Origin: Typhlomys cinereus
Lineage: Eukaryota; Chordata; Mammalia; Rodentia; Platacanthomyidae
Direction: 5' to 3'
Assembly: GCA_023101885.1 (NCBI GenBank)
Contig: JALPQD010000005.1
Span: 5,053,819-5,117,818, forward strand
DNA length: 64,000 nucleotides
Part shown: piece after piece, positions 33,952 through 45,747 of the stretch
How the letters are laid out: the number at the start of each line of letters is the position of its first letter
Position numbering within the stretch: the first letter of the stretch is position 1
Translations under genes and position numbers: made by a program
The notes under the pieces: model-generated
Told to the model about the DNA's origin: nothing
The model's database searches: none
The model's input: only the letters and a program-made list of their open reading frames with translations

Positions 33952-34135
33952 AAAAGTCAGTGGGATAGCCCAGCAGGTAAGGCGCCTGCTCGCAAACCTG
34001 GCATCCTGCGTTCCATCCCCAGAAGTCCACATGGTGGAAGGAGAACTGACTTCTGAAAGCTATCCTCTGACCTCCACCAGGGAGCCAGGCGTGAGCTTCT
34101 CTCTCCCTCTTTCCTCTGTGTTTCTCACTCTCTTA
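33952..34135 (+). repeat. B2-type SINE
   Basis: Head 'agtgggatagcccagcaggtaaggcgcctgctc' (quoted in part), B box 'gcgttccatcccc', 'catggtggaaggagaactgac' and 'tcctctgacctccacca' match the older B2-like family of 30.7 kb. It directly follows the L1 tail. Confidence 0.75.
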
Positions 34136-34174
34136 AAAAAGTAAATGTTTACCTGGTCGAAAATTTTTAGGAGA

Positions 34175-34210
34175 TTTTAAAAACTACTTATTTACTTATT
34201 TTGCACATAC

Positions 34211-34262
<52 letters not shown>

Positions 34263-34412
34263 CAGAGGGTACTATGTGTCCCTGTGGAGGACCAAGGATG
34301 ACTTCAGGGATCATCCTGGATTGTTTCTACCTCCTTTTTGCTTCACTCTGGTCTCTGAACTCAGGACCTTCTGCTTGGGAGGCAGAGTCTTAACCCCTGA
34401 GCCATCTCTCAT
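34175..34412 (-). repeat. DIP-like SINE with internal deletion
   Basis: TTTACTTATTT / (TG)n tail (34211-34262), body to 'cttcactctggt', then a jump to 'ctgaactcaggaccttctgc' and the head. The middle ~70 bp of the element are absent. Confidence 0.85.
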
Positions 34413-34861
34413 ATCTTACTTTGTTTGCGCCACATCTCATTTTGTGGGATATTGGAGGACACAATTCTTTTAAAAGGAGAGATTAAAATTATTTAAAACT
34501 TGTTAGAAAACATTTGCTTTTAATCCCCAGACCTGCGAAGTCTACTTTTCTTATTATTTAACTTAAAAAATTCTAAAATATTCATTAATCTTCAATGCAA
34601 GAGTTTTCAAAATAACATTTCTCTCGGTCTGTTTTGTGTCGCTGAGACAAAGTAACTGAGACTTGATAATTTATAAAGGATCCAGGTTTATGTGGTTCTG
34701 ACTACAGGCTGGAAAGTCCCTGTTCATTGTGGTGACACGTGCTGAGGACCTTCTTGTCACATCAAAACACGGTAGAGTCTTACTGGAGAGATATAAAGCC
34801 ATTAATGTCTTTATTTTGACCCCACTCTTTTGATTTGTCTAATTCTAATTTCCTCCCATAC
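34413..34861. other. intergenic stretch without recognised features
   Basis: AT-rich; 'gtttgtgtcgctgagacaaagtaactgag' near 34632 may be an old LTR start, but this is too weak to call. Confidence 0.3.
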
Positions 34862-35218
34862 CAGTGGCTCTTCTCTGTTGCTGTAGATACCACTCAGACT
34901 CAAGCAACTCAAGGGGAGAAAGGGAGCTTCATGTAGCTTACGGTTCCAGAGGGGAGATAATAGTTAATCCTGGCAGAAAGGCATGGCTGGCTGCGGCTGC
35001 CAGAGGCTGCGGGCAGTGTAAGTCGTGTCCGTCCTGGAGGCTGAGAGAGCTGACTGCTAGCAGAAGCAGGGCGGTGCCAAGCAGCGTCAAGGCCCACCCC
35101 CTGTGCTGTGCCTCCTCCAGCAAGGCTCTCCCTGCTAAAGTTGCCAAAACCTTCACAACATCAACTAAGGCTTCAAATGCATGTGCCTGCAGGGGACAAC
35201 TCATGTTCAAGCCATGCC
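34862..35218 (-). mobile_element. LTR family A (solo LTR)
   Basis: 'ggctcttctctgttgctgtag', 'actcagactcaagcaactca', 'cggttccagaggggagata' and 'aagttgccaaaaccttcac' identify the family; it ends at CAAGCCATGCCA. Confidence 0.65.
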
Positions 35219-35316
35219 ACCCCCCAAAGGCCTTGCGTCTGTATGAATCTTGGGATTAACTTTCCAGTGTGTAAACTTTTAGGGGACACATTCAAACAAT
35301 ACCAATTTCAAACCTG

Positions 35317-35440
35317 TCCTTCCTTCCTTCTTTCTTTCTTCCTTCCTTCCTTCCTTCCTTCCTTCCTTCCTTCCTTCCTTCCTTCCTTCCTTCCTTCCTT
35401 TCTTCCTTCCTTCCTTCCATCTTTTCCTTCCTTTCTTTCT
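35317..35440. repeat. (TTCC)n microsatellite
   Basis: A CTTC/TTCC tract of about 120 bases, interrupted near its end, immediately before a family B LTR. Confidence 0.95.
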
Positions 35441-35447
35441 CTCTCCC

Positions 35448-35877
35448 TGTCATAGTTAGCCACAGGTGTCAACTCGACTGTTAAGGGTTTTAACACTGGG
35501 CACATTTGTAGAGAATTAATGGTTGAGTTAAGCCCAGAGCAAATCTGCAAGAGATTGTCTGGCTGATGGGGAAGGGCCAGTCCATGGTGGGTGGGACTAG
35601 GCCCTGAACAGGTGAATAAAATACTGAGTGCTGGTTGAGGAAGTCGGCATCCTTGTGTACACTTGGCCAAACATGCTGGTCTGGCAAGTAAGGATTGTCC
35701 ATCTCTTAGTCACTATGTGGTAATGGTGTGGCCAGTTCCCTTGGCCCTGGTGTTAGCATGAGCTCTCTTGTCAAGCTGGACTGAGAACTGTAACCAGTAA
35801 TCGTAAGAGAATAAACCCCTTGTTCCCTTAAACTGTTTGATGTGATTTATCAGCAACCCTGCAGGTGGACTGCAACA
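35448..35877 (+). mobile_element. LTR family B (solo LTR, well preserved)
   Basis: Starts TGTCATAG and ends TGCAACA. An in-sense AATAAACCCC (about 35811) lies ~65 bp from the 3' end, as expected of an LTR poly(A) region. Flanking 5-mers CTCCC and TTCCC differ at one base, compatible with a 5-bp duplication. At 430 bp it is near the 397-bp copy at 53.6 kb. Confidence 0.8.
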
Positions 35878-36299
35878 TTCCCTCTGCCCTTTTCTTCCTC
35901 CTTCCTTCTTGCCTCTCTGCCTTCCTCCTTCCTCCTTTTCTCTGTCCTCCCAACTCCTCTTCTTTGGTGGTAAGTTGTACACCAAACTCAAAACTCATGT
36001 CATACATGCTAATAAGAATTTTACTCAGATCTAAGCTCTGATTCTATGGGTCTGGGCTTGATCTTGGGAATCCCTGTCTAAACTCTCCCTCATGATACTA
36101 CTGAGCATTCTGGATAGTACGGGCTGGAGAGTGTAGTCCCTCCCCGGGGGTTCATAGTGCACAGCTGCTTCAGTCCTCTGCTCTCACTCAGAGAGATTTG
36201 TTTTCAGATTCTATGTTCAGCCCGAATGAGAGCTTCTCCCTCCTCTGAAGATCTAGATGGAAAAGGATTAAACATATCCCTAAAGCTCTAGGGATTTGT

Positions 36300-36404
36300 T
36301 CACTTGTGCCAGAAGTGTGGGCCACCATCATCCCACCTGGCATTTTTATGTGGGTTCTTTGCTTATGAGTCAAAGACTTTAACCTCTAAGCCATCTCCCC
36401 AGCC
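36300..36404 (-). repeat. DIP-like SINE head fragment
   Basis: Only the head half is present ('ccacctggcatttttatgtggg' through 'agccatctccccagccc'). Confidence 0.7.
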
Positions 36405-36429
36405 CATATCCCTAGCTTTTATTAAAAAT

Positions 36430-36607
36430 ATGTATTTTTAAAACTTTATTTAGTTTGTGTGTGTGTCTTTGTGGAGGGTCAAGAGTGACTTCAGGAATCA
36501 TCCTGGATTGTTTCTACCTCCTTTTGGCTTCACTCTGAAATTTCCCAGGCTCTGCCCACCAGGGCTGGAAGTGCAGGCCCTTGCAGATTCTGCCTGGTGT
36601 TTTGCTG
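36430..36607 (-). repeat. DIP-like SINE tail half
   Basis: Tail and body from 'aactttatttagtttgtgtgtgtg' to 'ctgcctggtgttttgctga'; the head is missing, with unrelated sequence from 36608. Confidence 0.8.
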
Positions 36608-36867
36608 ACATAGCCCCTCTGAGAGGAACAGTGGGCTCCTCCTTCCACAGGTTAGTTCAGCGTCCAGTCTCCATGTGGTCTGAGGCGCTGTGTGCCTTCT
36701 TCAGTACACAGTACCTTCAGTGTTCACAAGGCGTGGTCCCCTAGAGGGAGGGAGTGTGCCTTTGTGGTACTTCTAATCAGATCCCTGTAGAGTCCTGTAC
36801 CCATGGTGTGGTGTGTCTCCACCCACTCACACACTCATTCACACAATTGCACAGCCTGCTGCAATGA

Positions 36868-37211
36868 TGAAGAAAGGTTAAGTCCCGCCATCCCACCTCA
36901 ATTCCCCAGAGACTCAGCCTCGGGACGGGGAGTTTGTCAAAGCAAAATCTCCAGTTTATTGGGGGTAACAAAACAGCTATATAGACAAAAGACCACAAGG
37001 CGCCAAACGGGCACCCAATTGTGTCAAAGGTCAACACATCCTTCAGGTGCTAGTGGTCGAGTCCAATTTCACTCAGCACAGAAGGCAGGTCAATACCTGA
37101 AAGCTAATTAGGGCTTTCTGGAATGTGATCAGGGTTATGCCCAGGACGCTAGCCATCTTTCGTCCCATGTTGTCGGCCATGCCCTAGGGCAAATCCTGGG
37201 TGGGACCAACA
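36868..37211 (-). mobile_element. ERV-type LTR
   Basis: On the minus strand it begins TGTTGGTCCC (37211), contains a TATA-like CTATATAGC (about 36977-36985) and AATAAA (36960-36955) some 20 bases later, and is followed by a GT/GA-rich R-U5-like segment. The spacing of TATA box and poly(A) signal is that of a retroviral LTR. It differs from family C. The 3' limit is approximate. Confidence 0.6.
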
Positions 37212-37261
37212 GACCCCTATTCAGATCTCTCCTCTGAAATAAAGCCCAAGGCCGGGCCAGA

Positions 37262-37345
37262 GGATGGAGGACGGAGCTCAGTGGTGGAGTGCTTGTTCAG
37301 CAAGTTCCAGGCCCCAGGGTTTGATCCCTGGCATGGCAACAAATA
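37262..37345 (+). repeat. ID-type SINE
   Basis: 'ggacggagctcagtggtgga' (A box), 'ccagggtttgatccctggc' (B box) and a CAACAAATAAC end are those of a tRNA-Ala-derived ID element. Confidence 0.75.
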
Positions 37346-38039
37346 ACAGCATAATACAGCGCGAAATAAAGTCAAAATGGCAAACCTAGATGGATCCAGG
37401 AGGAGAGTCCTCACTTGTGTAAGTATTTGATACTTAATGCATTTGATAATGCTGAAAACCCCAGGCAATGAACAGACAAGAGACAAGACTTAAGGCTGGC
37501 CTAGACTGCTGAGTGCTGGCTGACCGATCCCCACCGGTCATCAGGTGTCCACGTGTCTTCTGCCTGCTTCTCTGGAGGTCACTCAGCTACAAAACCAGAT
37601 GCACACATGCCTGGCATTTTGCTGGTGTCTCCAGTGAAATATTACCAAACCGCGGTAGTTGAAAGTCAACAACTTGTGAATGAGCAGGTTCTGATATGGT
37701 GATGAGAACGAATGGGTGATGCTTAGGGCCTCTTAGCAAGATGGTATGACAAATGGTGATTCAGACTTGGCATGCTCTGGGGGAGGGTGCCCTGGCTTGG
37801 ATGGGCTGTTGTCAGAAACCAGGCTCATCCTCTGAGAGGGGATTTCAACTGTAGGGAACACTGAAGCCTAAGGTTCTAGTTTCTGAGGTGGTTGATGGGA
37901 CCCTCTTGGCAGCCAGGGGTAGCAGGCGATCTCCTGTGCCAACAGTAGAGATCCACCTCCTGCTGGCCTTCCCAGAGGTTGCCAGGGTGGTTCTGTTCCT
38001 ACCTTGAGGGCAAGGTGATTTCTGCATATCTCTTCCCTG
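37346..38039. other. intergenic stretch without recognised features
   Basis: No gene or repeat recognised. Confidence 0.35.
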
Positions 38040-38330
38040 TTCTGAGATCATTAAGATGTATTAGGTAGCATGTTTTAAGATTGGCAGGGCTGTGTTGGTG
38101 GTGGTAGCCCCGTCTATTGTTGACTTGGTCCTTGGCTGTAGTCTACGTTGCAATATATATGATGTCATCTCTCTGTGCAATGTCATCCCCCTGTTTCATG
38201 GTATATAAGGGATTAGATTCCATAATCAACTCGGCTTGGTGTTCAGTTTTTCCAAGATCCACTCTTGACTCTGCCTGATTCAATTCTTGCTGACCCCATT
38301 CTGGTACCTATCAGGATTGGGAGGTAAGTA
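38040..38330 (+). mobile_element. ERV-type LTR fragment
   Basis: 'gcaatatatatgatgtcatctctctgtgc', repeated 'gatgtcat..tgcaatgtcatc' motifs and a TATATAAGG TATA-like box (about 38202) followed by 'cttggtgttcagtttttcc' resemble a retroviral U3-R junction. No clear poly(A) signal or boundaries are visible. Confidence 0.4.
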
Positions 38331-38751
38331 CACAGGTCACGGGACCCGGCACTTAACAGACAGAATCTAGAAGGGATTAAGCAGAGACTATGACCCCATA
38401 TGGGATGATACGCCAGCCAGTATGGGAGGGTCATGTAGGGTGCTTGGGCATTGGTCATACTGCACCGTGTTCAGGCCTGACTGTGAATGGTCTTGCTTTG
38501 CTCCTGGAACTGAAGTCACGGGTTGACTTCTTCTGATGTGGTAGTTGTATGAAGTGACGGTCTGCAGAAGGGCTCTGGCCTGACCCAGCGGCAGCAGACG
38601 TAGCTGTCAAAGTGTTTTAGAAGGAAACCGTCGTTCGCTTTACTCATTTCCCGCTCTGCAGAGTGCAACAGTGGATGGTTGTTTGAGAAGCGCTGCTGTG
38701 CAAAAATAGGCAAACACGCAATGGGGTGGAAGCTTGCAGTGGTGAGGCAGG

Positions 38752-38783
38752 GCCGAGAGGCCGAGAGGCCGAGAGGCCGAGAG
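38752..38783. repeat. 8-bp tandem repeat (GCCGAGAG)x4
   Basis: Four perfect GCCGAGAG units in tandem. Confidence 0.95.
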
Positions 38784-38968
38784 GAAGGAACGGGTGGTCA
38801 CAGAGCGTGTGTGCATCCCATAGCTGCACAGACTGCAGAGCAGACACCCGCCTCCTTCCCACAGCCCACCGCCCAGCCGGGCACACACAAGGGATACAAG
38901 CGCCATGCACCCACGCCGGGCTCTGCCCTCAGCCAGCGCGTCAGAGCCACTTCAGAAGCCAAGAAAGC

Positions 38969-39215
38969 CGGGTGGGAGAGATGGTTCAGGAGGTAAGATT
39001 GTCTGTCTCATAAGAGAAGGACCTGAGTTTGGATCCTGAATAAAAACTCTAATCATAAATGGCAGGAGTCTGCACTTCTGGCCCTAGAAAGCAAAGCCTG
39101 GGAAATCCCAGAGTAAAGCGAAAAGGAGGTAGAGGAATTCGGGATGATTCCCAAAGTCACCCTTGGGTTTCCATAGGCATATGCACACTCAACTACCCTG
39201 CTGCATGTGCGCGCG
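38969..39215 (+). repeat. DIP-like SINE (diverged)
   Basis: Head GGGTGGGAGAGATGGTTCAG, B box GAGTTTGGATCC, body through 'cacccttgggtttccatagg' and a GCGCGCGTGTGTG end instead of a long CA tract. Confidence 0.85.
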
Positions 39216-40271
39216 TGTGTGTCTGCAGCACACAGGATGCTGGAGACTGGAAGAAGTCAGCAGGCCCAGCAGGCAATCTGCCAAGACGCAGCCAGAAGGG
39301 ACCAGAATCTGAACAGGCAGAAAGACCGTGCATTAGATATGGCCATAAGTCAGCAATTGGGGGGACCCTCAAGTTCTGTCTTGGTTAATGTCACTTTTAT
39401 GGTTAAGGAAACCAGGTAATCTGTGTGATACTTTGGGGGAAATATGGTTTCCACACAGGGCGAGAGTTTCTGGAAGAGCCAAATGAAGTGGGAAGGCAGG
39501 CGGAGAGGGTGGAGTTCAGAATTCCCTGCTCTGGACATTGGTAAAAGGAGGCAGGATGAAGCCACAGAACAGAGAGGGTCATCTGGAAGAACCCCAAACT
39601 CTCCAAATGCAACCATGTGGAGGGGCCTGCAAAGTCAGCGGAACTTGGACTGACCAGATCGTCCCAACTGAGGTACAAGGACGATGGCGTCTTTGGTTTA
39701 GTCAATTGAGTTCATTTTGGGAAGGCGTTTTCATGGTTTTCGTGATTGTTTGAACATGATGTGGGTCTCTAAAGGGCTGAAGCTTTGGTCTCCAGCTGGT
39801 GGATCATCCGTGGACTAATCACTGTTGATCTGGTAGCCGATCGGGCTTCTAGAAGGAGGATCCGGGCCGTCCCAAAGAGAGGTACGCTTTGTTCTTAGGG
39901 TTGCTCCCTCTCTCCCTGCTGCTCCCTGCGGGGCGAGCGGCTTCCCTCCACCATGATGTCTCTGCTTTGTCACAGGCTTCAGGACAACGGGCCCATCAGA
40001 CGGCTGGAACCAGGAGCCAAAACCACCTTCATCCTTGATGTCCCCCATTGCAGGCGTTTTGTCCTAGGATGGAAAAGTGAACTGACAGTTTCTTTTTCAA
40101 AAGTTTCCAAGCACGGCAAGTACTGATTCAACTCAAAGACAGCAGGGCACGAGGGTCCCCCTTCCTCAACACCAAGTAGGGCGAAGCTGGAGTGTGATGG
40201 ACCCGTGACCCACTGTGTCCGTGGAGTTCCGCCGGATACCGTCCTGTAGTTTGGCATATGAGGCTGGCTTC
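39216..40271. other. intergenic stretch without recognised features
   Basis: No gene or clear repeat was recognised; several short overlapping frames on both strands lack any family signature. Confidence 0.4.
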
Positions 40272-40548
40272 TGTCACATGGCTCTTTCTGCTGCTGTGAG
40301 ACGACACTCAGACACACAGTGGGAAAGACAAGGCAGGAGCAGCAGAAGAAGGCAACTTAGGTCACATTCACCATCATGGGGTGGAGAGAGAGAGAGGGAA
40401 GGAGAGAGGGAGGGAGGGAGGGAGAGAGAAGAGCAACTGCTAGAACAGATTACCAGTGGAAGCAGGGCAGGGTTAACCAAACATTAACATCGACTAAGGG
40501 TTCAAACACATGCGCCTGTGGGGGATGACGCCCGCGCAAACCATGACG
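40272..40548 (-). mobile_element. LTR family A (solo LTR, short)
   Basis: 'tggctctttctgctgctgtg', a shortened middle with a GAGAGAGG/GGGA tract (40385-40430), and an end at AAACCATGAC. It lacks the 'caagcaacttaagg' segment seen in other copies, so it carries an internal deletion. Confidence 0.6.
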
Positions 40549-41204
40549 TATTTTGCTTTCATAACTCTTCGTTGCAACAAGCACCTGGGCCAAGACACCA
40601 GGAGCAGGTAGAGCTTTCGTTTCAGCTCATGTTTCCAGATGACAACCGTTGCGCTGAGGGAACTGGCCGTGCCACATCCAAAGCCAGGGGCAGAGAGAAA
40701 CAGCCACCAGCCAGGCTGGCTGGCGCTCAGCTTACATTGTTGTGTGAGAGCAGAGAACAGGATCACTCACAGTGGGAGGGTCTTCCCATCTCTGTCAACT
40801 TACGATAGTTTCCTACGGGCGGACCCAGATGCCTGTCTTAACTAGCTCATTCCTCATAGGTGCCCAGAGGCTCACCTCCTTGAAGGTAGACCATCTAGAA
40901 AAATTATTGAGATTCTTCCGCATTTGAGTTTTGCCTCTTCCTGGGACAAGTGAAATATTTGTATTGTTCTTGTTGGTTTCATTTTGTTGTTGTTATCTTT
41001 TTCTTTCCATTAGTTGTACTTATTGTACACCATACAGGGGTTCTTAGGACATTTTCATGTAAGTATATAATGTATGTTGAGTTATTCCTTTATCCTCTTC
41101 TCCCATTTCTCCCCTCCCCTCCCATTATTTTTCTTTCATGTACATATTTGTTTTATGTATTTATATAAAAAGCCAGGGATCATGAGTGAGAGAAAACACA
41201 CAAT

Positions 41205-41385
41205 ATTTACATTTCTGAAGGTGGTAGTTTGTTCTTGGGTGCCATCAAGACACTTGAGACTTGAGCCTTCAGGCACACCTATGAGGAATTATCTAGTTAA
41301 GGCAAATTTGTAGGAGATTATCTAATTGTGTGGGAAGACCCAGCCTGGTCCATTTCCTGGACAGGTAGATAAGACAGAGAGTTGG
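41205..41385 (+). mobile_element. LTR family B 5' fragment, interrupted
   Basis: Diverged family B sequence ('gcaaatttgtaggagattatcta', 'cccagcctggtcc') that stops where a minus-oriented family B copy begins. It looks like an older LTR broken by the younger one. Confidence 0.5.
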
Positions 41386-41792
41386 TTTTGCAGTTAGCCT
41401 ACATGGTTGCTGATAAATGACCAACAAATAGCTTAAGAGAACAAGGGGTTTATTTTCTTACGATAGTCTGGTTATAGTCTGTAGTCCAGCTTGAAGGGAG
41501 AGCATGCACCAGAACCAGGCTGAGGGAACTGGCTACACCATCTCTATGTAATGGCTGAGAGAGGGACGATCCTTACTTGCCAGACCAGCATGTCTGGCCA
41601 AGTGTACACAAGGATGCCGACTCTCTCAACCAGCAATCTCTATTTTATGCCAGGGCCTCATCTCACCCACCATAGGCTAGACAATCTCCTGCAGGTTTGC
41701 TCTGGGCTTAACCCAACCACTAATTCTCTACAAATGTGCCCAGAGCGCAAACCCTCAACTTGTCAAGTTAACACCTGTGCCAAACCATGACA
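41386..41792 (-). mobile_element. LTR family B (solo LTR)
   Basis: The complement starts TGTCATGG at 41792; all main landmarks are present in reverse ('agaacaaggggtttatttt', 'ccagcttgaagggagagc', 'cttgccagaccagcatg'). It is better preserved than the fragment upstream. Confidence 0.75.
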
Positions 41793-43130
41793 GTTGGTAG
41801 GTGTTGCGGGCAAGCTGGAGTGCTTGGAAGCTAGAAAGCAGCTCTGGCCCCGCGCCCTGTTCTCTGGCTGTGGATGTGTTGTGGCCACTTCCGGCAGCTC
41901 CTGACCTGGCTGCTGCTCTCCTGCCGTGATGACCAGCTGTGACCTAGAACCCTGAGCACGAACAAGCCTACTGTCCCCCTACAAGGTCTGGATCCTGTGC
42001 TCATTCCAGCAATGGAAATAGGAAGCAATGATGCCGAGTCTGAGGTAAGTGAAGTTCTAAAGCCTTATAAAAACCGTCCATGACTTCATGCCCTGCTTGC
42101 TAAGATTAAACCGACAGAATAAATTCCATGCAGGAAGCAAGCAATTTGGTTCATCCTTTTCAAGCCAGAGTAACATGCTGATGGTAGCAGAAACTGAAGG
42201 TGGCAGAGGAGAGTCTTAAAATGACATGGAGTCCTGTCCCAGCACTCTTTCCCTAGCTGTGAGCGTTCCCACAGGCCAGGTGAAAAGTCGCTGATGGATC
42301 GGTGTTTGAATGACATGAAGCCCACGTGTTCAAGTGTCAATCAGTGTTTATTTTCTGGTGCCTGCATAGGTAGCATGGTATAAAAAAATTTTAAGAGTTT
42401 CTTGGCCTTGTGATTAGCATCGGGAAGGGAAGGACACAGAAAGGGAAGAGCTGGGGGGTCACGTGGGGCAGCCATATTCCCAGACGGTCCCGCTGCTGGT
42501 AGTGTCCTGGAGAGAAAACCATTCATGTGCCCACAACAGAAACTTGGAAAGGTAGACGAGAGAGTAAAGTGTTTTTCAACGTGTTGATGAACTGCCACCT
42601 TGCAGCGTTGCTCGGCGCCTGATCCCGGGCTGCAGGGTGCGAGTGGCATCCAGGGCAGACTCGTGCTCACGTGCGCCGAGCTCCCCAGGGCCCCCTCCAT
42701 TTGCTGGTGAAGATTTTCCTGTACTGCTGTTAGCATGGTGAGCCGCACAGAATCGCCTTCTTTCTCGCTCTCCTCGCTGCGAGGTACAGTTGGAATGTGC
42801 TTCCTCCATGTCTGGACTTGGCTCCAGAGTGACTGAGATGCCCAGGAAGGTGGGGAGCTGCCTTGATGGACCTTAGGAACACAATGCTTCCTCTAACAGC
42901 AGGCTCCCCTGGGAGCCCTTTACTGCCTTGCCCACAGACAAGCAGACAGACCCCCTGGATTTGCACTGTGGTTCTGTGGACTCCCATCTGCTAGTGTGAA
43001 CATTGCGGGGGGGGGGGATGTGTGTCACTATGCAGGTCATTTTTTCCATTTCCTTTTGTGGCTTTCCTTTTGTTTAAATGTCACTCACGGTAATGAAGCT
43101 ACAGAGAAATAATGCCCTTAAATAGTTTTT
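41793..43130. other. intergenic stretch, unexplained
   Basis: No repeat family is recognised. On the minus strand a 135-codon open frame (42341-42748) continues in overlapping frames to about 42990. The encoded sequence has no known domain, and there is no splice or promoter context. A G-run lies at 43007-43017. Confidence 0.35.
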
Positions 43131-43362
43131 TGGGGAGCTGGAAAGATGGCTTAGGGGATAAGACTCTGCCTTGAAAGCAGAAGGTCCTGAGTTTGGATCC
43201 CAGGTCCCAAGTGAAAATGCCAGGCAGAAATGGTGGAGACCTGCACTTCCGGCCCTGGTGGGCAGAGCGTGGGAAATCCTAGAGTGATCCAGGATGATTC
43301 CTGAAGTCACCCTTGGTCCTCCACAGGGATACACAGTGCCTCTCACACACACACACACAAAA
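43131..43362 (+). repeat. DIP-like SINE, left arm of inverted pair
   Basis: Head TTGGGGAGCTGGAAAGATGG, B box GAGTTTGGATCCC, body with a small deletion and a (CA) tail of ~14 bases. Confidence 0.9.
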
Positions 43363-43383
43363 GTATGTGACAACAATGAAGGT

Positions 43384-43387
<4 letters not shown>

Positions 43388-43426
<39 letters not shown>

Positions 43427-43592
43427 CCTACTTGTGTACTAGAGGGCACTTATGTGTGCCTATGGATGTCCAAGGATGACATTAAAAACCATCCTGGATT
43501 GCTTTACCTTCTTAACTGCTTTGCTCTGGGGTTTCCCAGGCTCTGCCTTAGGGCCAGAATTAGAGACAACTGCATTTCTGCCTGACATTGGG
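43388..43592 (-). repeat. DIP-like SINE, right arm of inverted pair (truncated)
   Basis: (TG)n tract 43389-43424, then 'cagagggcac'-like tail and body to 'cctgacattggg'. The head is missing. It faces the SINE at 43131-43362 tail to tail across about 25 bases. Confidence 0.85.
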
Positions 43593-43957
43593 AAGAAGCA
43601 ATAGAACAATTTCCCAGCTACAGTTCGCGTTTTGTTTCCCTGAGGTCAACAGTCTGATTAAGGAGCTCAGGTTTTGACTTGTGAAATTGTATTGATTGGC
43701 TGAGCTTGGGTACGCAGGTATTTTTTAAAATTGTGAATCATTTATTAATGTGACTCTTAAAGATCCCTCTTTTGGGGACAAAAAGCAATCTATATTTTAT
43801 TTTGGTATTAAATATTGAAATCAATAGTCTGTAAGAATAAGAATAATAGCCCCTTTCTTTGCTTTGAAATGTGATTTCAGCTGCAAGGTCAAACTCTGTC
43901 GTTCTGGGGCAAAAAAGGAGATGCAATGCACCATTCCAGAACTTCTATGCACCTGTG

Positions 43958-43959
43958 GG

Positions 43960-44009
<50 letters not shown>

Positions 44010-44290
44010 ATGTATTCTTGCCTTCGCATACATTTATGGAGGACAGAGGTTGATTTCCGGCATCTTCCCATATCTCTGTCCATCTGTCTGTCCACTGAAC
44101 TTGAAGCTTGCTGTTTTGGTTAGCCTGGCTGTCGAGTCTTGGGCATTGCCTGTGTCCGCCCTCCTAAAGCTGGCCTTACAGCTCCACGCAGCCTCAGGTG
44201 GCTTTTAGGTGGGTGCTGGGGAATCGAATTCAAATCTTCGTGCTTGAAAAGCAGCCATTTCCTAGCGGCCTCTTGCCGAACGTTTGGGTG
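43958..44290 (-). repeat. B3-like SINE with (TG)n tail
   Basis: TG tract 43962-44008, 'atttatggaggacagaggttg', B3-like body and head remnant 'gctggggaatcgaattcaaatc'. Confidence 0.7.
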
Positions 44291-44606
44291 GTTTTCTTTC
44301 CCCACTTGCAAATTTCACCGTATGCTCTTGTCTTAGGGCTGAGTTATAACATCAACTTTTTTCTTTTATTTGGCCCTTAGGTATTTTAGAGTTTTTGAAA
44401 CATTCTTTACCACTAGGTAAAACTGTCTTGTCTTCCTTTAATTTCGTTGTCTTTTACTTGGTAAGATGGAATTTGAATTCTACAAAGAAGAAAAATAAAT
44501 TGCTTATCAAAAACTCATTAGTGGGTGATAGAAAGCGCTGATTGGCTCATACCCAGCAATTTAGCAGTGTCAGATAATTTTCATCTGCTCAAAGGCTCAA
44601 AATCTT

Positions 44607-44662
44607 TTTTTTTTCATGTGCATGTGTGTATGTGCGTGTGCGTGCATATGTGCTTGTGTGCG

Positions 44663-44700
<38 letters not shown>

Positions 44701-44932
44701 AAAGGGCACTGTGTGTCCCTATGGAGGACCAAGCGTGAGTTCAGGAATCATTCTGGATTATCTGCCTCCTTTTTGCTTTGCTCTGGTATTTCCCAGGCTC
44801 CACATTACCAGGGCTGGAAGTGTAGGCCTCTGCCATTTCCACCTGGTGTTTTTAATGTGGGACCTGGGATCTGAACTCAGGACCTTCTGCTTGTAAGAAG
44901 TCTTAATCCCTGATGCATCTCTCCAGCCCAAG
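44607..44932 (-). repeat. DIP-like SINE with 13-bp target-site duplication
   Basis: Flanked by GGCTCAAAATCTT at 44594-44606 and 44933-44945. TG-rich tail (44620-44699), full body and head ending CTCCAGCCC. Confidence 0.93.
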
Positions 44933-45351
44933 GGCTCAAAATCTTAAAGCCAGAGTGCTTCTTAGGAATCACCTTTTAATTATCTCTGTTTTTTAAGGCA
45001 TAGGATGTGACCTCGACCCAAGTTAAACACTTTGTTCTGAAACACAGAGCTGCTGCAAGGAGAAGCTGCATAGCTCAAGGGTCTGTGGCTTCTGACTTGA
45101 CGCTGATTGGGAAGCAGTGAATCCCAGTGACGGTCAGGTGTGTCCAGCCACCTGCAGCAGACACCCACCTTTGCTTACTGTACAGCTGGAGGAAGTGATC
45201 TGGGATCTAGCTGTCCCATGGGCACTAGGATTAACAACTGATAAGTTGTAATAAAGTGTCAAGGCTGTGAGTGATTAGACAGTGTGCTTTGGAGCTGTAA
45301 ACAATGAAGGATGATTCATTACAAATAGAACTAGCTAAGGCAGTGCCACAC

Positions 45352-45704
45352 TGCTGAGAGACATGCGCAGATTCAAGCAACTTAACAGAAGAAAGGGAGA
45401 TTTCTTCAGCTTACGGTTCCAGAGGGAAAATAGGGCCGATCATGGTAGAAAAGACATGGCTGACTGGCAAAAGCTAGAGGCGGCTTGAGTCACGTCCATC
45501 ATGGAGGCCGAGAGAGAAAGCTGCCGATTGCTAGGGCTGCTACCAGGGGAGCATGCTGGGGCTGGCCGACCTCAAGGCCTGCCCCTGTGACTGCCCTCCT
45601 CCAGCAAGACTCCACCTCCCGAAGCTGTCACAACCCTCCCGAAAGTCACTAAGGATTCGAACACATGAGCCTGTGGGGGACGGCTCACATTCAGACCACG
45701 ACAG
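45352..45704 (-). mobile_element. LTR family A (solo LTR)
   Basis: 'gattcaagcaacttaacag', 'cagcttacggttccagaggg', 'cacgtccatcatggagg' and 'catgagcctgtgggggac'; ends ACCACGACA at about 45703. Confidence 0.65.
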
Positions 45705-45747
45705 TCACAAAACTAGATGGTTTCATGGTAGGAACTAAGGTACTCAG

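Noticed and set aside
35308..35670. Open frame with repeated Lys-Glu-Gly-Arg units
   Set aside because: It is the translation of the (TTCC)n tract joined to an LTR.
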